A stretch of 64,000 bases of DNA, taken from Buttiauxella gaviniae ATCC 51604. Lineage in GTDB: Bacteria; Pseudomonadota; Gammaproteobacteria; Enterobacterales; Enterobacteriaceae. Each line of letters begins with the position of its first letter. Position 1 is the first letter of the stretch. The notes under the pieces were generated by a model, which did not search any database, had not been told where the DNA came from, and saw nothing but the letters and a program-made list of their open reading frames with translations. Positions 10,172 to 21,645 of the stretch are shown here, piece by piece. The position numbers and the translations under genes were made by a program. The stretch lies in NCBI RefSeq assembly GCF_001654835.1, contig NZ_LXEP01000015.1:186001-250000 (forward strand). The letters are read 5' to 3'.

Positions 10172-10198
10172 TGGGGCGCTTAATGCGCCCCCTTTTTT
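10172..10198 (+). terminator. Rho-independent terminator of ettA
   Basis: A perfect seven-base stem, GGGGCGC and GCGCCCC, with a TTAAT loop, is followed by six Ts. It lies seven bases after the ettA stop, before the convergent nadR. Confidence 0.9.
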
Positions 10199-10209
10199 GA
10201 CAAGCCCGA

Positions 10210-11442
10210 TTATCCCCGCTCGCCAATCATGTTCTTCACCAAATCAACACAGCGCAAGAAGCGAGAATCGTAGTCAGGTTCTTCTACATGAACGTAGCTG
10301 ATGTTGTTCTCATCAAGCATCGACACCAAAAGATTCTGGAACGATTTCCTGTCGGTATCACTGCCCAGGCTACGCAAGCCATCGGCTACCCACGGAGTGT
10401 TGTTTTCCAGCAAAATCACCAGATCAAAGCGGTACTCATCAATCAGCGCCTGCACAAATGGGTGCTCACGCCCTTCATATTTTTTGCAGAATGCCTGAGT
10501 GGTAACAAAGTCAGTATCGATAAAAGCGACTTTATTGGCATATTTAACTGCAAAATCAACGTACTGAGCATGGCCAATCGCAATTTTATCATAGTCAGAA
10601 TATTGCAATGCCATCTCATCGCCACCCAGATGGGAAAAGACATAGTCACGCCCGTATTCCCAGGCGCTGGTCGTGTTGAAAATGTTGGCGAGCTTATTCA
10701 CCATCCACGACTTACCGCTCGACTCACCGCCCAGAATCGCGACGGTTCGGACAAAGAACGGTTTCACTTCAGTTGGAATGTATTCCCAGTAGCGGAACGG
10801 GTTTTCGCGGATCTGCCCACCGCTGATATTCATAAATGTGCGTTTCGGATCAATAAGCACGGTTTCAATACTGAGCTGTTCGATAAAACGTGGTGCATCA
10901 TTCTCTTCAGAGGTGTAGATACAGTCAGGGTTTATGCCTTTGCTTTCCATAAAAGCTTTGATGCCGCGGCTCCAGACATCCCAACCGTGTGGATACGGCT
11001 CCATCCCTTCTTCGTTAAATGAATGAATGCGAATGTTTTTCTGGTATTTAAAGGTCTGAAGCAACCAGCGCAGACGGTCACCGGTTGTCGGCTGTTGCGA
11101 CATGGCACTGTCTTCAAACAGAAGACGATCGCGGGTTTCGTCATAACCCATGATGATATGTAACTCATCAACCTGGCTTGCGGCGCGTTGAATCAAGTAG
11201 ATATGGCCGGTATGCAGCGGATAAAACTTTCCGAAGACAACGCCCACTTTTTTCTCACGCCGGGGAAATTCCAGGCCGAGAAAACGATGTAATGCTTCCA
11301 GTTTCTGCGCACTTGGACTTTTGATTTTGGCGTTCAGTAACTGGCTAAGATAACCCTTGGTCATGCCGCAGGATTCTGCAACTTGCTGTAGCGTAACGTT
11401 CTGCTGACGAATAGCAGTCTTCAGGTACTCAAAAGACGACAT
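10210..11442 (-). CDS. nadR: Trifunctional NAD regulator / NMN adenylyltransferase / ribosylnicotinamide kinase NadR
   Basis: 410 residues as in E. coli. An N-terminal helix-turn-helix (about 1-58) represses NAD synthesis genes; the middle NMN adenylyltransferase domain (about 63-225) has GKFYPLHTGH and the ISGGQIRENP motif; the C-terminal kinase domain has a P-loop GGESSGKS. The residue straight after the P-loop is Trp, where E. coli has Thr; the core motif is intact. It is the last gene of serB-radA-nadR, with a short ERIC-type repeat between radA and nadR. Confidence 0.96.
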   Translation of the reverse strand: MSSFEYLKTAIRQQNVTLQQVAESCGMTKGYLSQLLNAKIKSPSAQKLEALHRFLGLEFPRREKKVGVVFGKFYPLHTGHIYLIQRAASQVDELHIIMGYDETRDRLLFEDSAMSQQPTTGDRLRWLLQTFKYQKNIRIHSFNEEGMEPYPHGWDVWSRGIKAFMESKGINPDCIYTSEENDAPRFIEQLSIETVLIDPKRTFMNISGGQIRENPFRYWEYIPTEVKPFFVRTVAILGGESSGKSWMVNKLANIFNTTSAWEYGRDYVFSHLGGDEMALQYSDYDKIAIGHAQYVDFAVKYANKVAFIDTDFVTTQAFCKKYEGREHPFVQALIDEYRFDLVILLENNTPWVADGLRSLGSDTDRKSFQNLLVSMLDENNISYVHVEEPDYDSRFLRCVDLVKNMIGERG

Positions 11443-11469
11443 GTTGCCTGCTCCTGCAAAATGGGAAAT

Positions 11470-11528
11470 ATACCCTAAATCATTCGAGTTGCAGCCAACA
11501 CTGCTGCAACCTGAATTATGACGGGTAT
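11470..11528. repeat. Short (internally deleted) ERIC-type repeat
   Basis: About 59 bases bounded by ATACCCTAAAT at one end and ATGACGGGTAT at the other, the terminal inverted repeat of enterobacterial ERIC elements. The central part with GAGCTTACTT and AAGTAAGTGA is missing. It ends four bases before the radA stop codon, so it would be transcribed between radA and nadR. Confidence 0.75.
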
Positions 11529-11531
11529 CAA

Positions 11532-12914
11532 TTATAAGTCGTCAAATACCGACAGCGCATCAGCAAGTTTTTTCACCCCGAAGACCTGCATCCCTTCTGG
11601 TAATTTTTTCGGCACATTCGCCTGCGGCACAATCGCCCGTTTAAAACCGTGTTTTGCGGCTTCAGAAATACGTTCCTGACCGCTTGGCACCGGGCGAATT
11701 TCACCTGCCAACCCAACCTCACCAAACACCACTAAATCTTGTGGCAGAGCCCGGTTGCGCAGACTTGAAACCATCGCCAGTAAAAGCGCGAGGTCGGCAC
11801 TGGTTTCGGTAACTTTCACACCGCCAACCACGTTAACAAACACATCCTGGTCAGCCATTTGCAGCCCGCCATGGCGGTGCAAAACGGCCAATAAAATCGC
11901 CAGACGGTTTTGTTCCAGGCCAACAGCAACCCTGCGTGGGTTGGACATCATAGATTGATCCACCAGCGCCTGAATTTCTACCAGCAGCGGACGCGTCCCT
12001 TCCCACACAACCATCACAGAGCTACCGGGCGTCACTTCATCACCACGACTCAGGAAGATAGCGGAAGGGTTGCTCACTTCACGCAGACCCTGTTCTGTCA
12101 TGGCAAATACGCCCAGCTCATTCACCGCACCAAAGCGGTTTTTATGGCTGCGCAGGGTGCGGAAACGGGAATCGGCATCGCCATCAAGCATCACCGAGCA
12201 GTCGATACAGTGTTCGAGGACTTTTGGCCCGGCAAGTGAACCATCTTTGGTGACGTGGCCGACCATGATAATCGCCACGCCGCGCGTTTTGGCAAAGCGC
12301 GTCAGGTAAGCGGCAGACTCACGCACCTGCGCTACGCTGCCCGGCGACGATTGTACGTCGGCCATATGCATCACCTGAATGGAGTCGATTACCATCAGCT
12401 TCGGCGCTTCTTCTTCGGCAATCATGCAGATTTGCTCAATGCCGGTTTCCGAAAGCATATTCAGGTTGTTAGTCGGCAAACCTAAGCGGTGCGCACGCAT
12501 CGCCACTTGTTGCAGCGACTCTTCACCCGTGACGTACAGCGTTTTCATCTGTTCGCTGAGTTTGCACAGTGTTTGCAGCAGCAGCGTGGATTTACCCGCG
12601 CCAGGGTTACCGCCAATCAGAATGGCGCTACCCGGCACCACACCGCCGCCCAGTACGCGGTCGAACTCTTTAAAACCGGTAGAAAAACGTGGCAGTTCTT
12701 CGAGGCTGATATCAGAAAGTTTTTGTACTTTGCTGACGCCCGCACTGCCGGCATAACCAGATAAACGCTCGTTACGCGCAACTGTCGGAGAGGCGGCAAT
12801 GCGCACCTCAGTGATAGTGTTCCACGCCTGGCAGGCGCTGCATTGCCCTTGCCAGCGAGGATAATCTGCACCACATTCGTTGCAGACAAATGCACGTTTC
12901 GGCGCTTTGGCCAT
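11532..12914 (-). CDS. radA: DNA repair protein RadA (Sms)
   Basis: 460 residues, the family length. An N-terminal four-cysteine zinc finger (CNEC...CSAC, residues 11-31), a RecA-like ATPase core with Walker A GGNPGAGKST, the RadA-specific KNRFG motif, and a C-terminal Lon-protease-like domain. It is a hexameric helicase promoting branch migration of recombination intermediates. The start overlaps the serB stop by one base (TAATG), indicating coupling. Confidence 0.97.
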   Translation of the reverse strand: MAKAPKRAFVCNECGADYPRWQGQCSACQAWNTITEVRIAASPTVARNERLSGYAGSAGVSKVQKLSDISLEELPRFSTGFKEFDRVLGGGVVPGSAILIGGNPGAGKSTLLLQTLCKLSEQMKTLYVTGEESLQQVAMRAHRLGLPTNNLNMLSETGIEQICMIAEEEAPKLMVIDSIQVMHMADVQSSPGSVAQVRESAAYLTRFAKTRGVAIIMVGHVTKDGSLAGPKVLEHCIDCSVMLDGDADSRFRTLRSHKNRFGAVNELGVFAMTEQGLREVSNPSAIFLSRGDEVTPGSSVMVVWEGTRPLLVEIQALVDQSMMSNPRRVAVGLEQNRLAILLAVLHRHGGLQMADQDVFVNVVGGVKVTETSADLALLLAMVSSLRNRALPQDLVVFGEVGLAGEIRPVPSGQERISEAAKHGFKRAIVPQANVPKKLPEGMQVFGVKKLADALSVFDDL

Positions 12915-13891
12915 TAGCGTTCTTCCTGAATAAGACTGCCTGAAAGAATACAGAATACACCCATCAAATCAGCATGACGGATGGTGATTTCTGTTTTCTC
13001 ATTAACCTTCGGTTTCGCGTGATAAGCAATACCCAGCCCGGCAGACAGAATCATCGGTAAATCATTCGCGCCATCACCAATCGCAACAGTTTGTTCGACA
13101 GGGATTTCATATTTATCCGCGAGGCGCTTGAGCGTATCTGCTTTGAACTGAGCATCAACAATTTGACCAATAACTTCACCCGTCAGCTTGCCGTCGCAAA
13201 TTTCCAGCTCATTTGCCACTACTGCATGCAAATGCAGTTTGTCGCGCAGATATTCCGCAAAGAAGGTGAAGCCGCCGGAAGCAATAGCCACCTTCCAGCC
13301 TAGCGATTCAAGCTTAAGCACCAGAGAAGTCAGCCCTGGCATCAGTGGCAGTTCATCACGTACCTGGCGCAAAATAGAAGCATTTGCTCCTTTGAGGGTC
13401 GCAACACGTTGCTTCAGGCTGGCCGCAAAGTCCAGTTCGCCACGCATCGCGCGCTCCGTCACTTCCGCTACCATTTCACCGGTGCCCGCCAGTTTGGCGA
13501 TTTCATCAATGCACTCGATTTGAATGGCGGTGGAATCCATGTCCATCACCAGCAGACCCGGCGTGCGAAGATGTGGGATTTTACCCAGCGGTGCGACATC
13601 CAGCCCAGCCTCGTGCGCAAGCTTAGTTGCTCGCGGTGTTAATGAACCTGCCAGGCGAATAACCTGATAGTCTTCAACACACCATGCGGTGACGATTACC
13701 ATCGCCGCACCCAATTTACGTTGGTAGTGATTCAGGCACTCTTTATTCAGATTCCGACCATACAGAAGCCAGCCACTGCGGCCAGCACGGTAATCGAGTG
13801 GCATGACTTCATCACCACTTAACGATAGCGGCAACCCAGGCCAGAGAGAGACATCGGTCGGCAGGTCGCACCAGGTCAGACTATTTGGCAT
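12914..13891 (-). CDS. serB: Phosphoserine phosphatase SerB
   Basis: 325 residues. After an N-terminal ACT-like region comes the HAD phosphatase domain with DMDSTAI (nucleophile and acid Asp), ASGGF, and GDGANDLPM. It catalyses the last step of L-serine synthesis. Two adjacent ATG codons exist; 13891 is chosen because GGAG lies five bases before it and it matches E. coli MPN. A further in-frame start at 13930 has no E. coli counterpart. It is first in serB-radA-nadR and divergent from smp. Confidence 0.96.
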   Translation of the reverse strand: MPNSLTWCDLPTDVSLWPGLPLSLSGDEVMPLDYRAGRSGWLLYGRNLNKECLNHYQRKLGAAMVIVTAWCVEDYQVIRLAGSLTPRATKLAHEAGLDVAPLGKIPHLRTPGLLVMDMDSTAIQIECIDEIAKLAGTGEMVAEVTERAMRGELDFAASLKQRVATLKGANASILRQVRDELPLMPGLTSLVLKLESLGWKVAIASGGFTFFAEYLRDKLHLHAVVANELEICDGKLTGEVIGQIVDAQFKADTLKRLADKYEIPVEQTVAIGDGANDLPMILSAGLGIAYHAKPKVNEKTEITIRHADLMGVFCILSGSLIQEER

Positions 13892-14010
13892 CATAACTCC
13901 AGAATAAAGATAAAGGCCGGGACAAAACAACGCATGAGGCTACCTTGTCAGAGCCGCTTCTGGCAACATTAAACTGCGCAGTAAAATCGGCAATTTTCCT
14001 AAGGTGCATT

Positions 14011-14661
14011 ATGGCTCGGGCAAAAATGAAATTCAGGCTACATCGTGCAGTGATTGTGCTTATCTGCCTCGCACTTTTAGTCGCGCTGATGCAGGGAGCG
14101 TCGTGGTTTAGCCAGGGCCACCAACAAGCCCGCAATGTGCAGCTTGAAGAGCTGGCCAAAACTTTGGCGCGCCAGGTGAGTTACAACCTGACACCGCTGA
14201 TGAAATCCGAAAACCCAGATGAGAAAAAGATTTCAGCCGTCCTCAAGTTATTGACCCAAGATAGCCGTATTCTCGATGCGGGCGTTTATGACGATAGCGG
14301 CGGCCAAATCGCGCGAGCAGGTGAAGGAATTGGCGTGCGTGACAGGCTGGCGCTGGATGGCAAAAAAGCAGGCAGTTATTTTAATCAGCAAATTGTTCAG
14401 CCGATTGAAGATAAAGACGGGCCGGTTGGCTATCTGCGAATCACGCTTGATACCCACACTCTCGCTACCGAAGCTAAACAGGTGGATAACACCACGAATA
14501 TTTTGCGCCTGATGATGTTGCTGGCACTGGCAATTGGCATTGTGCTGACGCGTACCCTTTTGCAGGGAAAACGCACCCGCTGGCAGCAATCTCCTTTCCT
14601 TCTCACTGCAAATACCGAAGTGAAAGAAGATGAGGAAGAACAGGCTGACAATAAGCCGTAA
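14011..14661 (+). CDS. smp: Smp family inner-membrane protein (YtjB)
   Basis: 216 residues, near the E. coli length. One membrane segment at about 12-30, a roughly 130-residue periplasmic domain, a second membrane segment at about 165-185 and a charged acidic C-terminal tail. The ATG at 14011 has AAGGTG upstream and fits the conserved MARxKxKFRLHRA start. Known as a membrane protein encoded next to serB; its function is not established. It lies 19 bases before lplA. Confidence 0.92.
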   Translation: MARAKMKFRLHRAVIVLICLALLVALMQGASWFSQGHQQARNVQLEELAKTLARQVSYNLTPLMKSENPDEKKISAVLKLLTQDSRILDAGVYDDSGGQIARAGEGIGVRDRLALDGKKAGSYFNQQIVQPIEDKDGPVGYLRITLDTHTLATEAKQVDNTTNILRLMMLLALAIGIVLTRTLLQGKRTRWQQSPFLLTANTEVKEDEEEQADNKP

Positions 14662-14680
14662 ATAAGAAAGGATTTCTACG

Positions 14681-15697
14681 ATGACTACCTTACGACTACT
14701 GATTTCTGACTCTTACGATCCCTGGTTCAACCTGGCCGTAGAAGAGTGTATTTTCCGCCAGATGCCCGCGGCCCAGCGCGTACTCTTTTTATGGCGTAAC
14801 GCAGATACCGTAGTTATTGGGCGGGCGCAAAACCCGTGGAAAGAGTGCAACACCCGTCGCATGGAAGAAGATAACGTGCGCCTGGCAAGGCGCAGCAGTG
14901 GCGGCGGCGCGGTTTTCCACGATCTGGGGAATACCTGTTTCACGTTTATGGCCGGGAAGTCGGAATACGATAAAAGCGTATCTACCGCCATTGTGGTGAA
15001 TGCACTCAATTCACTGGGAATTAGCGCGACTGCTTCCGGGCGCAACGATCTGGAAGTTGCCACTGCTGAAGGGCCACGCAAAGTTTCAGGGTCCGCGTAT
15101 AAAGAAACCATGGATCGCGGCTTCCACCATGGCACGCTGTTGCTCAACGCAGATTTAAGCCGCCTGGCTAACTACCTGAATCCAGATGAGAAAAAACTCC
15201 AGGCCAAAGGTATTACCTCAGTACGCGGCCGCGTTACCAATCTTGGCGAGATCCATCCGGGCCTGACTCATGCGCAAATTTGCGATGCCGTGCGCGAATC
15301 ATTCTTTGCTTATTACGGCGAGCGCGTTGAAGCAGAACATATCTCGCCTGATGCCCTGCCCGACCTCCCTGGGTTTACGGAAATCTTTGCCCGGCAAAGC
15401 AGCTGGGAATGGAATTTCGGCCAGGCACCTGCATTCAGCCATTTGTTGGATCAGCGTTTTACCTGGGGCGGTGTTGAGCTGCATTTCGACGTTGAGAAAG
15501 GGCATATCACGCGCACGCAAATCTTCACTGATAGCCTGAATCCGGCCCCGCTGGAAGCTCTGGCGGCGCGCTTGCAGGGTTGTTTGTATCGTAGCGATAT
15601 GTTGCAACAGCAGTGTGAAACGTTGGTTGCCGATTTTCCGGAACAAGAAACGGAATTACGCGAGTTGAGCACGTGGATTGCTCAGACGGTGCGCTAA
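14681..15697 (+). CDS. lplA: Lipoate-protein ligase A
   Basis: 338 residues, identical in length to E. coli LplA. The large domain carries the [12 protein letters not shown] motif that binds lipoyl-AMP and the KVSGSAYKE lysine region; a small C-terminal domain follows (about 250-338). It activates free lipoate with ATP and transfers it to E2 and H protein lysines. It is probably co-transcribed with smp. The 3' end overlaps the convergent yjjJ by four bases. Confidence 0.97.
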   Translation: MTTLRLLISDSYDPWFNLAVEECIFRQMPAAQRVLFLWRNADTVVIGRAQNPWKECNTRRMEEDNVRLARRSSGGGAVFHDLGNTCFTFMAGKSEYDKSVSTAIVVNALNSLGISATASGRNDLEVATAEGPRKVSGSAYKETMDRGFHHGTLLLNADLSRLANYLNPDEKKLQAKGITSVRGRVTNLGEIHPGLTHAQICDAVRESFFAYYGERVEAEHISPDALPDLPGFTEIFARQSSWEWNFGQAPAFSHLLDQRFTWGGVELHFDVEKGHITRTQIFTDSLNPAPLEALAARLQGCLYRSDMLQQQCETLVADFPEQETELRELSTWIAQTVR

Positions 15698-17022
15698 GCG
15701 AGCCGTTTAATGCTTGCCTCAACGGTATCAAGTTGTAATGCCATCCCCCTGCATAGCTCGCGAAACGCCGGGCTAATTTCTTGGTTCTGGCTTGCCTCAA
15801 GCCAGAATTGCCGTGCAAATATCAGCATTTCCAGCCAGATCTCTCTCGGCAAGATGGGGTCAATCTGCAGTTTTACCGCTTCTCTGCGCATACTTCCGGC
15901 ACTGTTTGGGGCAAAGGCCATCGGCAGCATGTCGTAAACCGGCGCAAGGGTCAGCGGCATATCGGAGAGAAAGAATGATAGATTCCCTGCATGCATATCA
16001 CTGTTAGCGATCAATCGACCAAACGCCCAAATTCGCTGCGTTAAACGTAGCGTCGCAGGTTCAACTCTCTTCTGAGCCAACAATTCGGCAATAACCGTCG
16101 GCCATGGCTGAGAACCACTGGCAAATTCACTTTGCACCGCTTCCAGAGAGACAATGCCCTTACGGCCCTGCGCTCCAAAACAATCAAAGCGAACCACCTC
16201 AAGGAAAGTTTGCTGCTCACTATGGGTATATGTTTTTGCTATTGATGCCGGAATTTGGGCCTGATTAAGGATCTTGACAGCCAGTTCCTCTGCATGAAGT
16301 AAGTCAGCCCAGCGCTGGCTGTTTTCATTGTGAACAGCTGGGGTAAATTTAACGATGACATGAACTGGACCCGTTGCGGTTTGCGTATAGCAGGTAAACT
16401 TTGGCTGCTCACCACCTGCCGATGACCCAACAATGTCGCCTGCCAGAGCACTGTTCGCCATTTCACGATAAACAGATAGTTTTTCGGCAATCTGAATGGG
16501 CTGAGGCAATGGCGTTTCGAACCAGTTGCGGTAACTGCCCTCGCCCACCAGCCTACCGCCGAGGTTTTCCGATACCTGCTGTGACAATGCCAACAGAACA
16601 TCTTCTTCCTGCCATAAGCGAATATCTTCCGGTAAGCCTGTTTGCCGCGCTAAGCGTCGCCCCCACGCCCGCCCCAAAAATCCCTGAGGACGTAGATCGG
16701 TTAAATACCAGGGGATGCCGTTAAACCATTGTGCAGTGCCATTATTCAATATCACCAAACAGCTTCCCTGCGGCCAGATGGGGTACAAGTCACCAAAACG
16801 CCAGGCCTGCCCCACATCATCTATTTGCCACAATGGAAACTGCCGAATCTGACGCACAGGTCTGATCAGGGCATATTGAGTCGCTCTGGCCGCCCCCGCT
16901 TTGATTACATCACTTTCAGTATTTACCAGACGTGAAAACGTCGCCTGGCTGACACCCAAACGCTGCCGCAATGAGTTTGCAGTTTGTGGCCCGTGTAGTA
17001 ATAAATCAGTCAGAGCACTCAT
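15694..17022 (-). CDS. yjjJ: HipA-like Ser/Thr kinase toxin YjjJ (HipH)
   Basis: 442 residues, the usual YjjJ length. The N-terminus (about 1-60) looks like a winged helix ([20 protein letters not shown]), so DNA binding is built into the protein. The HipA-like kinase part contains EQPKFTCY (lysine region), the catalytic SDMHAGN loop and DMLPMAF metal-binding motif. E. coli YjjJ is a reported solitary HipA paralogue with toxic kinase activity. No HipB-like antitoxin gene is adjacent. It converges on lplA. Confidence 0.88.
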   Translation of the reverse strand: MSALTDLLLHGPQTANSLRQRLGVSQATFSRLVNTESDVIKAGAARATQYALIRPVRQIRQFPLWQIDDVGQAWRFGDLYPIWPQGSCLVILNNGTAQWFNGIPWYLTDLRPQGFLGRAWGRRLARQTGLPEDIRLWQEEDVLLALSQQVSENLGGRLVGEGSYRNWFETPLPQPIQIAEKLSVYREMANSALAGDIVGSSAGGEQPKFTCYTQTATGPVHVIVKFTPAVHNENSQRWADLLHAEELAVKILNQAQIPASIAKTYTHSEQQTFLEVVRFDCFGAQGRKGIVSLEAVQSEFASGSQPWPTVIAELLAQKRVEPATLRLTQRIWAFGRLIANSDMHAGNLSFFLSDMPLTLAPVYDMLPMAFAPNSAGSMRREAVKLQIDPILPREIWLEMLIFARQFWLEASQNQEISPAFRELCRGMALQLDTVEASIKRLA

Positions 17023-17057
17023 GAGAATAGATTCGTGAATAGATACTTGAATTGATT

Positions 17058-17069
17058 TATAGCGCTATA
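17058..17069. promoter_or_regulatory. Palindrome in the yjjJ promoter region
   Basis: TATAGCGCTATA is a perfect 12-base palindrome 36 bases before the yjjJ start. A 13-base direct repeat, GTGAATAGATACT, flanks it at 17035-17047 and 17112-17124. Either could be an operator, possibly for YjjJ's own helix-turn-helix. This is inference from symmetry and position only. Confidence 0.35.
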
Positions 17070-17133
17070 TATTTGAAAGGTAAAGAACCCGAAGAGAATG
17101 AAGGGGTTTGAGTGAATAGATACTATGAACAAT

Positions 17134-17156
17134 AAAGGGTGCCGAAGCACCCTTTT
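17134..17156 (-). terminator. Terminator of the deo operon
   Basis: A perfect nine-base stem, AAAGGGTGC and GCACCCTTT, with a four-base CGAA/TTCG loop. It lies a few bases after the deoD stop codon. T-rich sequence exists on both sides, so it could also work in the other direction. Confidence 0.85.
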
Positions 17157-17161
17157 GAATC

Positions 17162-17881
17162 TTACTCTTTGTCGCCCAGTAACACAGACTCAAGAGCAAT
17201 CTTGATCATGTCGTTAAAGGTAGTTTGGCGCTCTTCCGCAGTCGTCTGCTCGTGAGTACGGATATGGTCAGATACAGTACAGATAGTCAGTGCCTTAGCA
17301 CCGAACTCTGCTGCCACGCCGTAGATACCTGCAGCTTCCATTTCCACACCCAGGATGCCGTATTTTTCCATTACGTCAAACATGGTTGGGTCTGGCGTGT
17401 AGAACAGGTCCGCGGAGAAGATGTTGCCTACGCGAGCGTCTACGCCCAGCGCTTTAGCCGCATCAACGGCATTGCGAACCATATCGAAGTCAGCGATAGC
17501 TGCGAAATCGTGGTCTTTAAAACGCAGACGGTTAACTTTAGAGTCGGTACAAGCGCCCATGCCGATAACCACATCACGCAGTTTCACATCAGCACGAACC
17601 GCGCCGCAAGAACCCACACGAATGATTTTCTTCACGCCGAAATCGGTGATCAGTTCTTTGGTGTAGATGGAGCAAGACGGAATACCCATACCGTGACCCA
17701 TTACAGAGATTTTGCGGCCTTTATAAGTACCGGTGAAGCCCAACATGCCACGCACGTTGTTCACTTCACGAACATCTTCGAGGAAAGTTTCTGCGATGTG
17801 TTTTGCACGCAACGGGTCGCCAGGCATCAAAACGACGTCTGCGAAATCACCCATTTCAGCATTAATATGTGGCGTTGCCAT
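17162..17881 (-). CDS. deoD: Purine-nucleoside phosphorylase DeoD
   Basis: 239 residues, the length of hexameric bacterial purine nucleoside phosphorylase. Seen are MPGDPLRAK (phosphate site), [15 protein letters not shown] and EMEAAG (ribose binding), and the SDH motif with the catalytic Asp near residue 204. It splits purine (deoxy)nucleosides into base and (deoxy)ribose 1-phosphate. It is last in deoCABD, separated from deoB by a short ERIC-type repeat. Confidence 0.98.
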   Translation of the reverse strand: MATPHINAEMGDFADVVLMPGDPLRAKHIAETFLEDVREVNNVRGMLGFTGTYKGRKISVMGHGMGIPSCSIYTKELITDFGVKKIIRVGSCGAVRADVKLRDVVIGMGACTDSKVNRLRFKDHDFAAIADFDMVRNAVDAAKALGVDARVGNIFSADLFYTPDPTMFDVMEKYGILGVEMEAAGIYGVAAEFGAKALTICTVSDHIRTHEQTTAEERQTTFNDMIKIALESVLLGDKE

Positions 17882-17948
17882 ATTTATATCCTTGTTTTAA
17901 GAGGTAAACGTCTGGGCGGATAAAACATCTCACCCAAATCTGTAATCC

Positions 17949-18022
17949 ATATACCCTAAATAATTCGAGTCGCAGGTGAGCTTTTTCAGCCAACACCCCT
18001 GCGGCTCAAAGAATGACGGGTA

Positions 18023-18023
<1 letters not shown>
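17949..18023. repeat. Short ERIC-type repeat between deoB and deoD
   Basis: About 75 bases with the ERIC ends ATACCCTAAATAATTCGAGT and GAATGACGGGTAT, but lacking most of the element's centre. It ends exactly on the first base of the deoB stop triplet. Being transcribed within deoCABD, it would form an intercistronic hairpin. Confidence 0.8.
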
Positions 18024-19290
<1,267 letters not shown>

Positions 19291-19319
19291 AAAAAGTGAT
19301 CAGATCAGTATGCCAGCAA

Positions 19320-20639
19320 TTAGCTAATACGGCGATACACATCTGGCGTTTGTGCCGGTGCGGTCTCGTTAACTTTAATTGCCGCTTTAACAGCACGTGC
19401 CGCTTCCTGCCATTGAGCTTCACTTGCTGCATGAATCACTGCCAGTGGACGTGAGGTATCTACACTCTCGCCCAGACGAGCCATGTCGGTAAAGCCAACA
19501 CTGTAGTCCAGAGAATCAGAAGCCTGACGACGACCACCGCCCATGGAAACGACCGCCATACCTAATGCACGAGTGTCCATCTGATTTACGAAACCAGCAC
19601 GGTCTGCGAATACAGGTTTGCTCAGAACCGCGGTTGGCAGGTATTTCGCGTAATTTTCGACAAAGTCTGCCGGCCCTTTTTGAGCTGCAACCATACGACC
19701 AAATACTTCTGCCGCTTTACCGTTATCCAGCACAGCTTGCAGTTTGGCACGCGCTTCGGCGTCGTCTTTCGCAAGGTTGCCGGAAAGTAACATTTCCACG
19801 CACAGCGCCATGGTCACTTCATGCAGACGTGGATTCACGTATTCGCCAGTCAGGAACTGCACGGCCTCACGCACTTCAACAGCATTACCCGCGCTGGATG
19901 CTAGTACCTGGTTCATGTCGGTCAGCAATGCCGTGGTTTTAACGCCCGCGCCATTTGCCACGCCAACAATCGCTTCAGCAAGCAATTCGGAAAGCTCGTA
20001 AGTTGGCATAAATGCGCCACTGCCCACTTTCACATCCATCACTAGCGCATCCAGGCCTTCTGCCAGTTTCTTCGCAAGAATCGACGCGGTGATCAGCGGA
20101 ATGGAATCTACGGTCGCGGTAATGTCACGCGTGGCGTAAAAACGTTTATCAGCCGGAGCAAGCGAGTTTGTCTGGCCGATAATCGCCACGCCGACATTTT
20201 TGATGATGTCGCGGAAACGGTTATCGTCCGGGAAAATATCAAAGCCTGGGATCGCTTCAAGTTTATCGAGCGTACCACCAGTGTGGCCTAAACCTCGGCC
20301 AGAGATCATTGGGATATAACCACCGCATGCCGCCACCATTGGGCCGAGCATCAAGGACGTCACATCACCCACGCCGCCCGTTGAGTGTTTATCAACGATT
20401 GGGCCGTTCAGGTTAAGGCTCTTCCAGTCCAACACGGTTCCTGAATCTCGCATCGCCATGGTCAGTGATACGCGTTCAGGCATAGTCATGTCGTGGAAGA
20501 AAATGGTCATTGCCAGTGCGGCAATCTGCCCTTCGGAGATGGTGTTATCTCGAATACCATTAATGAAGAAACGAATCTCCTCATCACTTAGAGCATGGCC
20601 ATCACGTTTTTTACGAATAATTTCTTGAGCGAGGAACAA
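19320..20639 (-). CDS. deoA: Thymidine phosphorylase DeoA
   Basis: 439 residues, one fewer than E. coli. The family motif [16 protein letters not shown] and phosphate-site KHSTGGVGD are present. It converts thymidine and deoxyuridine to base and deoxyribose 1-phosphate. The start codon is TTG with a run of Gs eight to nine bases upstream; the conserved [14 protein letters not shown] terminus supports this unusual start. Second gene of the deo operon. Confidence 0.98.
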
Positions 20640-20698
20640 GGTAACCCCCTGAGTGCATCAGGTGAAATGCGGCGGGGAGCCCGCCGCAAAGGAAGAGA

Positions 20699-21478
20699 TT
20701 AGTAAGCGCTTGCGCTTTTACCGTCGCCATGACCCAGCGCTTTTAACAAGCTCGCGAGCAGGCTGGAAGCACCAAAGCGGTAGTGACGCGAATCAGCCCA
20801 GTCAGCACCAAACAGGTCATCAGCGATAGACAGGAACAGCGCTGCATCTTCAGCAGTACGCACGCCACCAGCTGGTTTGAAACCAACAGTTTTTTCAACG
20901 CCCATATCACGAATAACTTCCATCATGATGCGTGCGCTTTCAGGTGTTGCGTTGACTGGCACTTTACCAGTAGAGGTTTTGATGAAATCAGCGCCTGCTT
21001 TGATAGAGATTTCAGAAGCTTTACGAATCAGCGCTTCTTCTTTCAGCTCACCAGTTTCGATGATGACTTTCAGCAAAACGTTAGCCGCAGCACAGGCTTC
21101 TTTACAGGCTTTCACCAGTTCGAAACCAACTTGTTCGTTACCGGCGATCAGCGCACGGTATGGGAAAACCACATCAACTTCGTCTGCGCCATAAGCGATA
21201 GCAGCACGAGTTTCAGCCAGCGCGATTTCGATATCATCGTTGCCGTGTGGGAAGTTGGTCACCGTCGCGATGCGAATATCAGGTGTGCCCTGAGCATTCA
21301 GAGTTTTACGCGCGATTGGAATGAAGCGCGGGTAGATACAAATAGCTGCGGTGTTGCCCACTGACGTTTTTGCCTGATGACAAAGTGCGATCACTTTTTC
21401 ATTAGTGTCATCGTCATTCAGAGTGGTCAGATCCATCAGTTTCAGGGCGCGCAGGCTGCTTGCAGTTAAATCGGTCAT
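20699..21478 (-). CDS. deoC: Deoxyribose-phosphate aldolase DeoC
   Basis: 259 residues as in E. coli. A TIM barrel with the Schiff-base lysine in DFIKTSTGK and the second lysine in GFKPAGGVR. It cleaves 2-deoxyribose 5-phosphate to acetaldehyde and glyceraldehyde 3-phosphate. The start at 21478 ([13 protein letters not shown]) matches E. coli; a longer frame from 21535 would run through the DeoR operator and -10 box and is rejected. First gene of deoCABD. Confidence 0.98.
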   Translation of the reverse strand: MTDLTASSLRALKLMDLTTLNDDDTNEKVIALCHQAKTSVGNTAAICIYPRFIPIARKTLNAQGTPDIRIATVTNFPHGNDDIEIALAETRAAIAYGADEVDVVFPYRALIAGNEQVGFELVKACKEACAAANVLLKVIIETGELKEEALIRKASEISIKAGADFIKTSTGKVPVNATPESARIMMEVIRDMGVEKTVGFKPAGGVRTAEDAALFLSIADDLFGADWADSRHYRFGASSLLASLLKALGHGDGKSASAY

Positions 21479-21514
21479 AACATTCTCCAACAAAAGATAT
21501 AGAATCAGTTGCGA

Positions 21515-21530
21515 TGTTATAATTATAACA
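21515..21530. promoter_or_regulatory. DeoR-type operator overlapping the deoC -10 box
   Basis: TGTTATAATTATAACA is a perfect 16-base palindrome matching the length and ends of the E. coli DeoR operator (TGTTAGAATTCTAACA). On the minus strand it contains TATAAT (21527-21522), which would be the deoC -10 box, so repressor binding would block RNA polymerase, as at E. coli deoP2. Confidence 0.8.
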
Positions 21531-21549
21531 TTCACAACCCTGATGGTTT

Positions 21550-21617
21550 TGCGGATAGCTTCACAAAAGCCACGATGAAATTACATAATTTGTACAGTAT
21601 ATGTGATTTAACAACGA
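21550..21617 (-). promoter_or_regulatory. Paired CRP sites upstream of deoC
   Basis: Two CRP-like cores, TGTGA-N6-CCGCA (21550-21565 on the minus strand) and TGTGA-N6-AACGA (21602-21617), have centres 52 bases apart. Relative to a start about seven bases after the -10 box they lie near -41 and -93, the arrangement of E. coli deoP2 where CytR binds between two CRP dimers. Only one half of each core is well conserved. Confidence 0.55.
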
Positions 21618-21645
21618 GTGATAACGGAAAAGTCATCGCCAGATA

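Noticed and set aside
10288-11022. A 244-codon plus-strand frame opposite nadR
   Set aside because: Shadow of nadR; no family motif and no start signal.
17225-17923. A 232-codon plus-strand frame opposite deoD
   Set aside because: Composition (many His, Phe, Arg) is typical of an antisense translation and deoD is fully intact.
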